In this document: positions 46,446 through 55,390 of the stretch, one piece after another
How positions within the stretch are numbered: position 1 is the stretch's first letter
Layout: each line of letters starts with the position of its first letter
Source: Planctomycetaceae bacterium
GTDB lineage: Bacteria; Planctomycetota; Planctomycetia; Planctomycetales; Planctomycetaceae
DNA length: 64,000 nucleotides
Direction: 5' to 3'
Assembly: GCA_020426325.1 (NCBI GenBank)
Contig: JAGQQG010000010.1
Coordinates: 27,086-91,085, forward strand
Made by a program: the position numbers and the translations under genes
Notes under the pieces: generated by a model
What the model was told of the DNA's origin: nothing
Databases searched by the model: none
Seen by the model: only the letters and a program-made list of their open reading frames with translations

Positions 46446-47486
46446 TCAACGATTTAACACGACGGTCCGTCCCAACTCAGCCGATTTGTAGATCCCATGC
46501 ACCGTGCGGAGGGCTCGCAGGCTGTCGGCGCTGGTGATCGGTGGGTCCGTCATGTCGGTACAGGCCTGAATGGCGGCCTGCACGAATGGGGTGTAGCCGC
46601 GAGGTTCTTTGGGACCATCCCAGGTCTGAACCTCGCCCGCGCTGTCACCCGAGTTGACGTACCAGGTGAGCGGGCGGTCCTGCATTGGTTCGAGGTTGAC
46701 CCAGCCGTTCGAGCCCCAGAAGCGGAGGTGTGAGTGATAGCTTTTGTCGAGGTAGTAACCGGAGGTCATGGTGCCGAGCATGCCATTGCTGAAATGCAGG
46801 GCTGCGGTGGCGGAGTCTTCGACGTTGAGTGGTTGGCCGCCGATGTTGGTTGTGAAGCCGGCGACCTGATCGATACTGCTGCCGCTGAGGTGCATCGTGA
46901 GGTCGATCCAGTGAATGCCCAGCCAGATGAGATGTCCGCCGCCAGCCCGGGTTTTGTCAGCGTACCACTGCTTGTGATAGGACGATCGCGTCAGGCGAGT
47001 CTGGTCAGCGATGATGTGAGCTTCGACTCCGTACAGCTTGCCGATCTTGCCACTGGTGATCAGTTCGCGCGCCTTGAGCATCTCCGGGTTGGTACGATTG
47101 GCGAGCGCCAGCATCAGGTAGCGATGTTTGCTGTCCGCCTTCTCGACCAGCGGCTCGAAATCGGCCACTCGCACACAAGCCGGCTTCTCAGCGAAGACAT
47201 GACAGTCGGCTTCGAGGGCCGCGTCGATCACAGGTGGTGCGACCTTCGCCTCCATCGAGATGAGTGCCAACTTGGGCTGCTCGACGTCGAGTAACTGCGG
47301 CACATCGCGGTAGACATTCGTGAGTTTGTCGCCCAGTTTCTCGCGGCACTCGGCCTCCCAACGGCCGTCCGGGTCCCCCAACACCACACTGCCGCACGCC
47401 TCGGTCTCCGCCAGTGCAGAGAGATAAGCCCCTACATGAGCTCCGCCAGCGTGCGACAGCAATGCAACTTTGATCGGTTCTGACAT
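46446..47486 (-). CDS. Gfo/Idh/MocA-family NAD(P)-dependent oxidoreductase
   Basis: A 346-residue cytoplasmic dehydrogenase of sugars, inositols or their derivatives. The N-terminal Rossmann fold is somewhat altered (VALLSHAGGAHVGAYLSAL in place of the usual GxGxxG), but the family signature is clear in CHVFAEKPAC with the catalytic Lys, LMLALANRTNPEMLKARELI, KLYGVEAHI, GGGHLIWLGIHWIDLTMHL and VEDSATAALHFSNGMLGT. It has no signal peptide. In planctomycetes such enzymes work with DUF1080 proteins on oxidised sugars, which fits the neighbourhood. Confidence 0.92.
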   Translation of the reverse strand: MSEPIKVALLSHAGGAHVGAYLSALAETEACGSVVLGDPDGRWEAECREKLGDKLTNVYRDVPQLLDVEQPKLALISMEAKVAPPVIDAALEADCHVFAEKPACVRVADFEPLVEKADSKHRYLMLALANRTNPEMLKARELITSGKIGKLYGVEAHIIADQTRLTRSSYHKQWYADKTRAGGGHLIWLGIHWIDLTMHLSGSSIDQVAGFTTNIGGQPLNVEDSATAALHFSNGMLGTMTSGYYLDKSYHSHLRFWGSNGWVNLEPMQDRPLTWYVNSGDSAGEVQTWDGPKEPRGYTPFVQAAIQACTDMTDPPITSADSLRALRTVHGIYKSAELGRTVVLNR

Positions 47487-47578
47487 GGGCGACCTCGGAG
47501 CAATGAAGCAATCAGACGGATGTACTGACTCAGGCTGTCAGCATACGCCGCACGTTGAGCACGCTCAACAGAGACTCA

Positions 47579-47643
47579 ATCCGTGCCATCCGTGAAATCT
47601 GTGGTTAAATGATCTGACCACGGATTTCACGGATGACACGGAT
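47579..47643. repeat. intergenic hairpin (27-bp arms)
   Basis: Arm 47579-47605 pairs with arm 47617-47643 with two mismatches in 27 and an 11-base loop. Core CACGGATTTCACGGATGACA. It lies between divergent genes, so it is not a terminator of either. Confidence 0.88.
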
Positions 47644-47774
47644 ATGACAGCACGACCGATCCCTCAAGAACAGTCGCGTGACCAAACAGACTGCAACCTG
47701 CACAGGTCAACACGCATGATCTGGTATGCTGTTTGATCACGGGACAAACTGATTCTGACATGCCGGGTGAGATT

Positions 47775-50237
47775 ATGGTGGAGATCGGAAGCTGTTGGTG
47801 GTTCGCAGTGATGCTCGCGGTGATGTCTGTGGCGGTCGCCCGTGCAGATGCGGCTGACATGCCTTGGGCGGGGAAGGGCTTGTACCGGTTGCTGGTCGAG
47901 ATGGGACCTGATGATCAGCAGACGGTCGAACAGGACGAACGTCCGGCGGAGTTGCTGATCGACATTTCTGCACAGCTGAGTTCGATCGGTGTGCAGCGGA
48001 CGCCCGACCTTTCGACGTTGCAGGTGATCGAACATGACGCTGAGTCCGGACAGCCGGTCGAGTCGGACTCGTACGCGTACGCACTGTCCGACTTTGATCT
48101 GCCGTTTCGCTGGTATGACGCTGCGATCCCGTACGATTTTCCGGAGATGGCCGATGCCGTCTCGCGGACGAAGGGCCGCATTGTGAGGGAACCGCACACA
48201 CGAGGCGGGTACTTCTATAATGTGCTGGGTGACTGGCAACGCGGACGGCTTGTTTGGCTAGCCAAGACGAGACGGAACGCCGCATCGACCTACGGCATCT
48301 ACTTCGATCTGTTGCCGGAGGGGGCGCAGCCGGATCTTCTGCCGCCCCGGTCTTGGGTGGGGGATGGCACGCAGCGCTGCGACAAGGTCGGAACGTCGAC
48401 GATGGGTGTCGAGCACACGCGGATCGATCTTGACGACTGGAACGGCGACGGCCTGATCGACATCATCGCGGGCGAGAGCTACGGGCACATCTTCGTCTGG
48501 CCCAATCTGGGCACGCGCGAGCAGCCGGAGTTTCGCTTCAGTCGATTCGCCATGAATACTGATGGGCAACCACTGGATGCGGGGACAGGTTCGGCTCCCA
48601 AGGTCGTCGACTGGGACGGTGACGGACATCGCGATCTGCTCGTGGGCACGCACTGGAACCGACTGCTGTTCTATCGCAATGTCGGCACGAACGAAGACCG
48701 ACGCTTCAATTGCGAGGGGCTCGTGAAGATCGACGGCGAACCGCTGGAGGTGCCTTTCAAGCCGCTCGCACGGGGGAGTGAAGGCGTGTTCAAGCGTGAC
48801 TATTACCCGGTGCCGGAAACGGTCGACTGGGATGGTGATGGCGACATTGACCTGTTACTCGGCGGCTATGTCACCGGGAGAGTGTTCTTCTACGAGAACA
48901 CGGGGCGGGAAGATGATGGCACGCCGGTACTCACATTTCGTGGACCGCTGGAAGCAGACGAGCAGCCGCTCAACGTCGGGCATTGGTGTGCAGCTCCGTG
49001 CATCGTGGATATCAACGGCGACGGGCATCTCGATCTGATGTCGGGCAACATGCCGATGCACCTGCAACCGGGTGAGAGCGAAATGCACAAGGACACATTC
49101 CTGCAGCTCTATGCCGGGGACTCTTCGAACACGACTGCAACATCAGGACCGGCTCTGCACCTGACGGCGTTCCCAAGTGAGGGGACGTTCCCGCACGGTC
49201 GGTTGGCGACGCCGCGCACAGCCGACTGGGATGCGGATGGTGATCTCGATCTGGTCGTGAGCACGGGGGCCGATATCTACCTGATGGAGAACACGGGTAC
49301 AGCGAGTGCGCCGTTGTTTCAGGTGGACGTGCAGCCGATCCAAGTGCCGTGGGGGAATGCGTGGGTCGCAGCCGACCAATTCCGAGACTGGAATGCGGAC
49401 GGACATCTCGACATCATCCGCAACTACACCGTCCGGCTGAACGCAGGTGACGGCAACCCGTTTCACTGGGACAAGGCAGAGAGCGTGTTGCCACCTGGTG
49501 AGTACATCGAGCATCCCTCGCACGTGGGCGATGACTGGTTCTGGCCATTCCTTGATGACTTCGATCAGGACGGGCAGTTGGACGTGCTGTTCGGCGACTG
49601 GTTCGGGCACATCTGGTTCCATCGCAATCTGTCGACCGATGATGAACGACACTTTGATGTCGAGGGGGTCCGGTTCGCTCACACCGATGGTGAGTTGATC
49701 AAGGTTGGTCCGGTCAACAAGGACATGGAGAACGACTTCGACGCACTGCAGGGCGCCCGGACGGTGTTCACAGTCGATGACTTCGATCGGGACGGGCAGC
49801 GGGATCTGGTGGTCGGTGACACATACGGCATCATCCGTTACTTCCAGAGCCTGGGATCAGCGAACGAGGAGTCGCAGGTTCCGGTCTTCGAGACACCCGT
49901 CGAGATTGGCAACCTGGGCATTCGAGGACTGGTGGATGTGACCGACTGGAACCATGATGGCTGGCCGGACGTCATCGCCAGTGCAGCGAACGGTCGCGTG
50001 CAGGTGTTCCTCAACACGGGTGAGAAGGGAGCCTCTCGATTCGCTCCCGGGCAGGAGGTCGAGTTGCCGCCCATCATTCAGCCGCGCACGATTATGGCCG
50101 ACCTGAATGGCGACGGCGACGAGGATCTGTACCTCCCCAGCACCCAGGGAGCCTGCTTCGTCGAACGCTCATTCCTCGAACGAGGCTACGCTTCTGCGAC
50201 TCTGACGACGATCGAAAAGTCGCCGAAGGTGGAGTAA
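47775..50237 (+). CDS. large secreted VCBS/FG-GAP repeat protein
   Basis: A probable 820-residue exported protein. ATG 47775 (GGTGAG upstream) opens a signal peptide (CWWFAVMLAVMSVAVARADA). After a 170-residue N-terminal region there are about ten D-x-[DN]-x-D-G calcium motifs, such as DDWNGDGLIDIIAGESYG, DWDGDGHRDLLVG, DWDGDGDIDLLLGG, DINGDGHLDLMSG, DWDADGDLDLVVS, DFDQDGQLDVLFGDWFG, DDFDRDGQRDLVVGDTYG and DLNGDGDEDLYLP. They predict one or two beta-propellers. No catalytic domain is visible; the protein may bind surface glycans. Confidence 0.88.
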   Translation: MVEIGSCWWFAVMLAVMSVAVARADAADMPWAGKGLYRLLVEMGPDDQQTVEQDERPAELLIDISAQLSSIGVQRTPDLSTLQVIEHDAESGQPVESDSYAYALSDFDLPFRWYDAAIPYDFPEMADAVSRTKGRIVREPHTRGGYFYNVLGDWQRGRLVWLAKTRRNAASTYGIYFDLLPEGAQPDLLPPRSWVGDGTQRCDKVGTSTMGVEHTRIDLDDWNGDGLIDIIAGESYGHIFVWPNLGTREQPEFRFSRFAMNTDGQPLDAGTGSAPKVVDWDGDGHRDLLVGTHWNRLLFYRNVGTNEDRRFNCEGLVKIDGEPLEVPFKPLARGSEGVFKRDYYPVPETVDWDGDGDIDLLLGGYVTGRVFFYENTGREDDGTPVLTFRGPLEADEQPLNVGHWCAAPCIVDINGDGHLDLMSGNMPMHLQPGESEMHKDTFLQLYAGDSSNTTATSGPALHLTAFPSEGTFPHGRLATPRTADWDADGDLDLVVSTGADIYLMENTGTASAPLFQVDVQPIQVPWGNAWVAADQFRDWNADGHLDIIRNYTVRLNAGDGNPFHWDKAESVLPPGEYIEHPSHVGDDWFWPFLDDFDQDGQLDVLFGDWFGHIWFHRNLSTDDERHFDVEGVRFAHTDGELIKVGPVNKDMENDFDALQGARTVFTVDDFDRDGQRDLVVGDTYGIIRYFQSLGSANEESQVPVFETPVEIGNLGIRGLVDVTDWNHDGWPDVIASAANGRVQVFLNTGEKGASRFAPGQEVELPPIIQPRTIMADLNGDGDEDLYLPSTQGACFVERSFLERGYASATLTTIEKSPKVE

Positions 50238-50303
50238 CGGGCCGTGTCGGTGTATCGTGGGGAGCAACAATTCACAGAAACAATCATCACTGAAAGACAA
50301 CCG

Positions 50304-50741
50304 ATGAGTGCAGAAGCACGTGCGAAGAATCTCGGTATCGAATTCCCGGAGCAGACGCCGGGATATCTCAACCTGTGTATCAAGAGTGGCAATCAACTCA
50401 TCACGTCCGGTCACACGAGTGACCTCAAAGGCGTGTTGGGGAGCGGGCTGACGGTCGAACAGGGTTACGAGGCCGCGAAGGACTGTGCGACCAAGATCCT
50501 GCGATCCGTCCACAACACTCACGGCACGCTCGATGGATTGAAGGTCGTCAAGCTGCTCGGCTGTGTTTACTCGGCTCCCGACTTCACCGATCAGCACCTC
50601 GTGATCAACGGCGCCTCTGATCTCTTGCACGAGATTTTCGGCAAGGAGGGGGACGGCTATCACGCCCGCAGCGCCCTGGGCTTCGCCGCCCTGCCGACCG
50701 GTGCCGCCGTCGAAGTCGAGGCGATCTTCGAAATCAAATGA
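50304..50741 (+). CDS. RidA-family enamine/imine deaminase
   Basis: A 145-residue protein of the YjgF/UK114 family, which hydrolyses reactive imines from amino-acid metabolism. Start ATG 50304 gives MSAEARAKNLGIEFPEQTPG; the frame to 50244 is rejected for lack of homology. Landmarks: LITSGHTSDLKG, GYEAAKDCATKILRSVHNTH, KVVKLLGCVYSAPDFTDQHL and the C-terminal active-site Arg in HARSALGFAALPTGAAVEVE. This is the slightly longer form with GASDLLHEIFG. It follows the VCBS gene closely and precedes an inverted repeat. Confidence 0.92.
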   Translation: MSAEARAKNLGIEFPEQTPGYLNLCIKSGNQLITSGHTSDLKGVLGSGLTVEQGYEAAKDCATKILRSVHNTHGTLDGLKVVKLLGCVYSAPDFTDQHLVINGASDLLHEIFGKEGDGYHARSALGFAALPTGAAVEVEAIFEIK

Positions 50742-50747
50742 CCCGGC

Positions 50748-50887
50748 GTTAGCCGCGAGCCAGCGGCGAGCGCCATCGACGGCATCATCCCTCATTTCGC
50801 GTGCGTTCAACGAAGTGCAAACGAAGTCGGATACGAACAAGCCATTGCGTGATCAACCGGGGCGCTCGGCGTTGCCTCGCGGCTAAC
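50748..50887. repeat. intergenic inverted repeat (27-bp arms)
   Basis: Arm 50748-50774 (GTTAGCCGCGAGC start) pairs with arm 50861-50887 (ending TCGCGGCTAAC) with four mismatches and an 86-base spacer. It fills the gap between the RidA gene and the PQQ-propeller gene. Confidence 0.85.
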
Positions 50888-50915
50888 CTGGTAAACATTT
50901 TTTCTGGAGTCGAAC

Positions 50916-52385
50916 ATGTCTCGATTGACCGGATTGATCTTCCTCGTTCTGTCCACATCATTTCCCCTGCATGCGGAGGACTGGCCGCAGTTCCGCGGGC
51001 CGAATTGCGCGGGAGTTTCTGAGACGTCGACCAATCTGCCGGTCGAGTTCTCGGAGACGGACAACGTCGCGTGGTCGGTCGATCTGGGGGACGGCATCGG
51101 CTGTCCGGTTGTCGCGGACGGACGCGTGTTCACGTCAGCCATGGTCGGCGATGATGACATCGCTCTGTACGCGTTCGACGCTCAGACCGGAGACGAACTC
51201 TGGATGCGAAAGTGGCCCATCGGCGACCGGGACGAGATTCACCTCACCAACTCGCACGCGGCGACGACCCCCTGTGCGGACGATGAACGGGTCTACTTCT
51301 ACTTCAGCACACTCGGCATGGTGGCTCTCGATGCGCAGACGGGCAAGGACGTCTGGCGCAAGGAACTGCCGGTGCCTTACTTCGTGTTCAAGTGGGGAGC
51401 CGGCATGTCCCCCATCCTCTACAAGGACCTGTTGGTCTTCTGTCAGGACGACGACCTCAACCCGGCCATCTATGCGTGGGACAAGCGAACGGGTGACCTC
51501 CGTTGGAAGGACGAGCGCCGCGACATGGCGGTCAACTACTCGCACCCGGTCATCTGCGAGACTGACTCGGGTGACGAAATTGTGGTCGGCGGCACTGGCA
51601 TTCTTGTCGGCTACGATCCGCAGACGGGCGAGCGACTCTGGAAGGCGAAGACGCTGCTCCGCAACATCAAGACAACGCCCGTCTCACGCGACGGCATCAT
51701 CTACATCTCACTGCAAAGTGGAGGCATCGCCAATCAATGGCTCGTCTCGGTCGATCAGGCGGAGACGGGCAACAGCGACGGTCGGCTGACGAAGGAGGAA
51801 GTGCAGGGGTTCGTTGGAGAGCGCAAAGTTCCCGAGGAATTCTTCGAGAAGACGTTCGGCAGGGGCGACAAGGATGGTGACGGAGCACTCGTCGGTGAGG
51901 AACTCGACCTCGCGTTCCTCAGTCCTGACAACTTCGCGGGCGCGTCATACGATTCGACCGATCCTGCGGACGAGTTCATCATCGCGGTCAAAGGAGGCGG
52001 ACGCGGCGATGTGACCGACACGCACGTTCTCTGGAAACACGAGACCAAGTACACGGATCACATCGTCTCTCCCCTCGTGGTCGACGGTCGTATGCTGCTG
52101 ATCAAGGAGGGGGGCATCGCAACCTGCTTCGATGTCAGCGATGGGGAATTACTTTATGGCCCCCAACGGATCAAGAACGCGGGCGAATACTTCGCCTCAC
52201 CCGTCTACGGGGATGGCAAGATCTACATCGCAGGAGCGAACGGCAAGGTGGTCGTCCTGCGGAGTGCACCCGAGCTGGAAGTGCTCGCGGTGAACGACAT
52301 GGGATCATCGGTTCTCGGTTCGCCCGCGATTGCAGACAATGCACTCTTCATCCGCACCCGCACCGCTCTCAAGTGCATTCGCTGA
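50916..52385 (+). CDS. secreted PQQ-like beta-propeller protein with an EF-hand insertion
   Basis: A 489-residue exported protein (signal LTGLIFLVLSTSFPLHA), then the planctomycete signature DWPQFRGPNCAGVSET. Propeller repeats are seen as LYAFDAQTGDELWMRKW, MVALDAQTGKDVWRKELP, IYAWDKRTGDLRWKDE, LVGYDPQTGERLWKAK and VDGRMLLIKEGGIATCFDVS. Between blades, about residues 275-345, is an EF-hand-like segment (GNSDGRLTKEEVQGF, then GRGDKDGDGALVGEELDLAF) that should bind calcium. No PQQ-binding catalytic residues are evident, so it is likely a binding or assembly protein. Its ribosome binding site is weak. Confidence 0.9.
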   Translation: MSRLTGLIFLVLSTSFPLHAEDWPQFRGPNCAGVSETSTNLPVEFSETDNVAWSVDLGDGIGCPVVADGRVFTSAMVGDDDIALYAFDAQTGDELWMRKWPIGDRDEIHLTNSHAATTPCADDERVYFYFSTLGMVALDAQTGKDVWRKELPVPYFVFKWGAGMSPILYKDLLVFCQDDDLNPAIYAWDKRTGDLRWKDERRDMAVNYSHPVICETDSGDEIVVGGTGILVGYDPQTGERLWKAKTLLRNIKTTPVSRDGIIYISLQSGGIANQWLVSVDQAETGNSDGRLTKEEVQGFVGERKVPEEFFEKTFGRGDKDGDGALVGEELDLAFLSPDNFAGASYDSTDPADEFIIAVKGGGRGDVTDTHVLWKHETKYTDHIVSPLVVDGRMLLIKEGGIATCFDVSDGELLYGPQRIKNAGEYFASPVYGDGKIYIAGANGKVVVLRSAPELEVLAVNDMGSSVLGSPAIADNALFIRTRTALKCIR

Positions 52386-52496
52386 TTGCCAAGCTGATGT
52401 GTTCAGGTATCACGTCTGCGGGTGATGAATGCCGGTCAGCTGGAGATGCGACAAACACTTACTCCCCGCAGGTCCATCATCTCACCTGACGAAACC

Positions 52497-53258
52497 TCAG
52501 CCAGGGAGCATGACTCGTCCACCACTCGCCACGACGGACTGACCCGTCATGAAGCTCGACTCGTCACTAATCAGGAACCGAATCACGCTGGCAATCTCTT
52601 CCGGCTGGCCCATTCGCTTCATGGGCGTGTTGGCGACGATGTTCTTGTGGGCCTCGGGAGAGAGGGTGTAGGCCATCTCCGTGTCGATCAGCCCGGGGCA
52701 GATGGCGTTGATGCGAATGTTATGCGGCGCCCACGCCTGAGCCAGACAGCGGGTCATGGCGATGACAGCTGCTTTTGACGCCGAGTAGTGCACCTGATTC
52801 TCTCGTTCCCGCAGCCCCGCGATCGACGAGAGGAGTACGATCCGTCCAAATCCGCGTGCGATCATCTCGTCCTTGAGGGCATAGACCACATGGAACGTCC
52901 CATCCAGATTGACGTCCATCGTCCGACGCCAGGTTTCCCAAGTCACATCGGTCGCATGCTCCACAATGCTGAGCCCGGCCGAGTGCACAAGGATATCGAT
53001 CGGCCCCAATGCATCCCGAACTTCCGCAGCCATCCGCTGCACTTCATCACGATCAGCCACATTGGCCTGCACCGTAATCGCAGGATTCCCCTGCGTTTTC
53101 AGTTCAGCAAGCGTGTCTTCTGCCTGCTTCTGATTGGCATGGTAGTTCACGGCAATCCGCGCCCCTTCAGCCGCTAACCGCAACGCGGTCGCCCGCCCAA
53201 TCCCTCGCGTCCCCCCGGTGACCAGCACCGTCTTCCCGGCAAATGCCTGTTCAGCCAT
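52497..53258 (-). CDS. short-chain dehydrogenase/reductase (FabG-like)
   Basis: A 253-residue NAD(P)H-dependent oxidoreductase of the classical SDR type. Landmarks: TGGTRGIGRATALRLAAEGA (nucleotide binding), VQANVADRDEVQRM, ILVHSAGLSIVEHATD (NAG variant SAG), catalytic Ser in IVLLSSIAGLRERE, YxxxK in VHYSASKAAVIAMTRCLAQ, INAICPGLIDTEM and the C-terminal TGQSVVASGGRVM. It is close to 3-oxoacyl-ACP reductases, but outside a fatty-acid cluster the substrate is open. The gene stands alone, before the IS630 element. Confidence 0.93.
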   Translation of the reverse strand: MAEQAFAGKTVLVTGGTRGIGRATALRLAAEGARIAVNYHANQKQAEDTLAELKTQGNPAITVQANVADRDEVQRMAAEVRDALGPIDILVHSAGLSIVEHATDVTWETWRRTMDVNLDGTFHVVYALKDEMIARGFGRIVLLSSIAGLRERENQVHYSASKAAVIAMTRCLAQAWAPHNIRINAICPGLIDTEMAYTLSPEAHKNIVANTPMKRMGQPEEIASVIRFLISDESSFMTGQSVVASGGRVMLPG

Positions 53259-53542
53259 GTGTCAGCTCCTTTCCGTCGTGGTGAATCACATGGAATGTAC
53301 ACGCAGCAGCCATCCACCACGAGCGACAGGCAGTAGGTCTACTCATACATGCCGAACAGTAAGAGATTCTGCGTTCATCGCACTCATCATTTCACCAGAT
53401 ACTGATCGATCACTACGCAGAAAACGGCTTGTCGACGTCATCAGGCGGAAGGTCCAAAAGCACTCATCAATGGTTTTCGGTGTGAATGTTTGGTCGCTCT
53501 AGTCGAGGTAGGATCGGAACTCTCCACGACGGTACACGTCTA

Positions 53543-54761
53543 ATGGTCTGTCAGTCGACGATTTTCGGGTAGAGTGATTTGAGTTTGATGCGGGCGTCGG
53601 CTGTTGTGAATTGCCAGTCGAAGCCGGTCTGTTGGTCGTTGCGAGCGGTCGTCCAGCCGGTCGCTTCGGTGCGGACGTGATTGATGTCGGGAAGTCGCCG
53701 ACCCAGACACTGACGACTCAACACGCTCAGTTCGCTTTCGGACGTGTTGAGCCAGCTGCCGTGCTTGGGGGTGTGGACCAGGTCGAGCTTGCCTGCCAGC
53801 CGGTGAGCCTCGTCGGGTTCGAAAGCTTTGTCGAACGAGGCCAGCTCGTGGGTGTTGAGTTGGTCGCACACCAGCGTGATCCGCCGGGCCTGTGCGAAGC
53901 GAGGGGCATCGACCAGATCTCGCACCTGCTGTGCCCAGTCGATGGCTGTCCTCCGCTCGCTCACGCGGACGTCGCGCCAGCCACCCAGCGGCTCGTTGAA
54001 CATCCACACGCAGCAGCAGCCATGACGGATGTATTCGTGGTCCTGCCGCGCGGGACGACCCGGACGGATCGGCAGCGGAGTCCGTCGTTCTTCGATCAGT
54101 TGTTTGGGCTGCTCATCCATGCACACTACCGGGTGCTGCGGATCATACGGGCGCTGGCACACATCCAGCACCCCTTCCATGTCGGCCACGAAGGCCGCGT
54201 CCGCCTGTGGAGGAATGCACCAATGCTCCTTCAGCCACGGTTTCACATCGTTTTTTTGAGCGTCTGCCGAACTGTCTCGTGACAGACCGACTCGACGATG
54301 TCCAGAGTCACCAGTTGATCGGCCAGCAGCCGCAGACTCCACCGCGAGCGTCCTTCCGGCGGTGTCGAACAGGCCAGCTTGACCAGTTCCGCTTCCGCTC
54401 GACCGTCGATCAGCGGTTCGAACTTCCGTTTCTGCGGTCGATGCGAGAGCGACTCCCTCGGCCCCACTTCACAGGCACGTTTCCGCCAGTTCTCAATACT
54501 CCGCGACGTCACCCCACCGACTCGGCCACATCGACATCCGCCCAGGCCGGTCCCTCTTCCCCCTGATCGGTCAACAACAGAGCCCGAGCACGCCGACACC
54601 TCACCGCCTTGTCCGCTCCTTTGCTCGCGATCGATTCCAATTCCACACGTTCTTCCGAGCTCAGCATCAACAAATACTTTTTGTTCACGGTTGCCCTCCC
54701 TGGACAAATCAAGTTCCTCCCCGGACTATAGCAACTCGAAAGAACACCACTGACAGACCAC
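53543..54761 (-). mobile_element. IS630-family insertion sequence with TA target duplication
   Basis: The transposase remnant is bounded by terminal repeats: ATGGTCTGTCAGT at 53543-53555 and its counterpart at 54749-54761 (12 of 13 bases match). Each end is flanked by TA (53541-53542 and 54762-54763), the target duplication characteristic of IS630/Tc1-type transposition. The total is 1,219 bp. The element separates the SDR gene from the HTH and recombinase genes. Confidence 0.9.
53551..54685 (-). pseudogene. IS630-family transposase, interrupted by two frame changes
   Basis: Three frames together give a complete IS630 transposase. The N-terminal part starts at GTG 54685 (GGAGGG upstream): NKKYLLMLSSEERVELES and CRRARALLLTDQGEEGPAW. 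Near a GGGG run (about 54515-54525) the sense moves by -1 into SIENWRKRACEVGPRESLSH and onward to HETVRQTLKK. At an A7 run (about 54251-54257) it moves by -1 again into NDVKPWLKEHWCIPP. The DDE residues are intact: VVCMDEQ, LVCDQLNTH and NTSESELS. The A7 shift could be programmed, as in some IS630 members; the G-run shift looks like a true mutation. The stop lies inside the terminal repeat. Confidence 0.85.
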
Positions 54762-54788
54762 TAGAAGTAAACCGATCGTCCCGTAGGT

Positions 54789-55280
54789 TTACTCGTCACA
54801 GTTCTCGTCATCGACCGTCCCGTTATCGATCATCCCCCGACACTGTTCGGGATCGTGCTTCGCCTCGGCAATGCGATAGACCTGATCCAGATTCGAGGCT
54901 CTCTCGGGGCGAAGGGCTTGCTTCGTCACTCCGAGCATTCGAGCGATCTCAGTCTTCGTAGGAGTCGAGTCTTGTAGGAACAACGCACGGGCTTGCTCGT
55001 CCGTACTGAGTTTGACGTCCTTCTGGGGCTTCACCGGCTTCTGCTCGGCTTCCACGATCCAGAGTTCGCCGTTTCCGGAGATGCCTCCCGACGAAAACAT
55101 CGACTGTGCCTTGAGGTCCACGAGTTCGCAGTCGGGATTGTACATGATGCCCCGCCATTTTTCGTACCAGACGGCGATCTTCTCCGGCATCTCGCATTGC
55201 TGGCCCTCGTGCTCTTTCCTCCACTTCAGAACTTCAGCAATCTCGCTCACCACTTGCGGCGGATAGTTCTCGGTCAACAT
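54789..55280 (-). CDS. helix-turn-helix protein of an integrative element, unknown function
   Basis: ATG 55280 has AAGGA 7 bases upstream. The 163 residues begin with a helical part (PPQVVSEIAEVLKWRKEHEG), a middle beta-like part (NGELWIVEAEQKPVKP) and a C-terminal helix-turn-helix (TKTEIARMLGVTKQALRPER). The last residues are acidic. It lies between the IS630 element and a broken recombinase, on the same strand as the latter. Position and HTH suggest a regulator of the element, but I do not recognise the family. Confidence 0.65.
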   Translation of the reverse strand: MLTENYPPQVVSEIAEVLKWRKEHEGQQCEMPEKIAVWYEKWRGIMYNPDCELVDLKAQSMFSSGGISGNGELWIVEAEQKPVKPQKDVKLSTDEQARALFLQDSTPTKTEIARMLGVTKQALRPERASNLDQVYRIAEAKHDPEQCRGMIDNGTVDDENCDE

Positions 55281-55304
55281 ATCTTCATCCTTTCAAGGGC
55301 CAGC

Positions 55305-55344
55305 CCTCAGCGCTCGGGCGATGATGTTTCCCGAATCGCTGAGG
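55305..55344. repeat. short intergenic hairpin
   Basis: CCTCAGCGCTCGGG (55305-55318) pairs with CCCGAATCGCTGAGG (55330-55344) with a small bulge. It lies between the HTH gene start and the recombinase 3' end. No T-run follows. Confidence 0.5.
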
Positions 55345-55390
55345 ACTGACGGCGGGGATCAGCCGCCTACCCTGTTTAGCCTGCGAAGAG

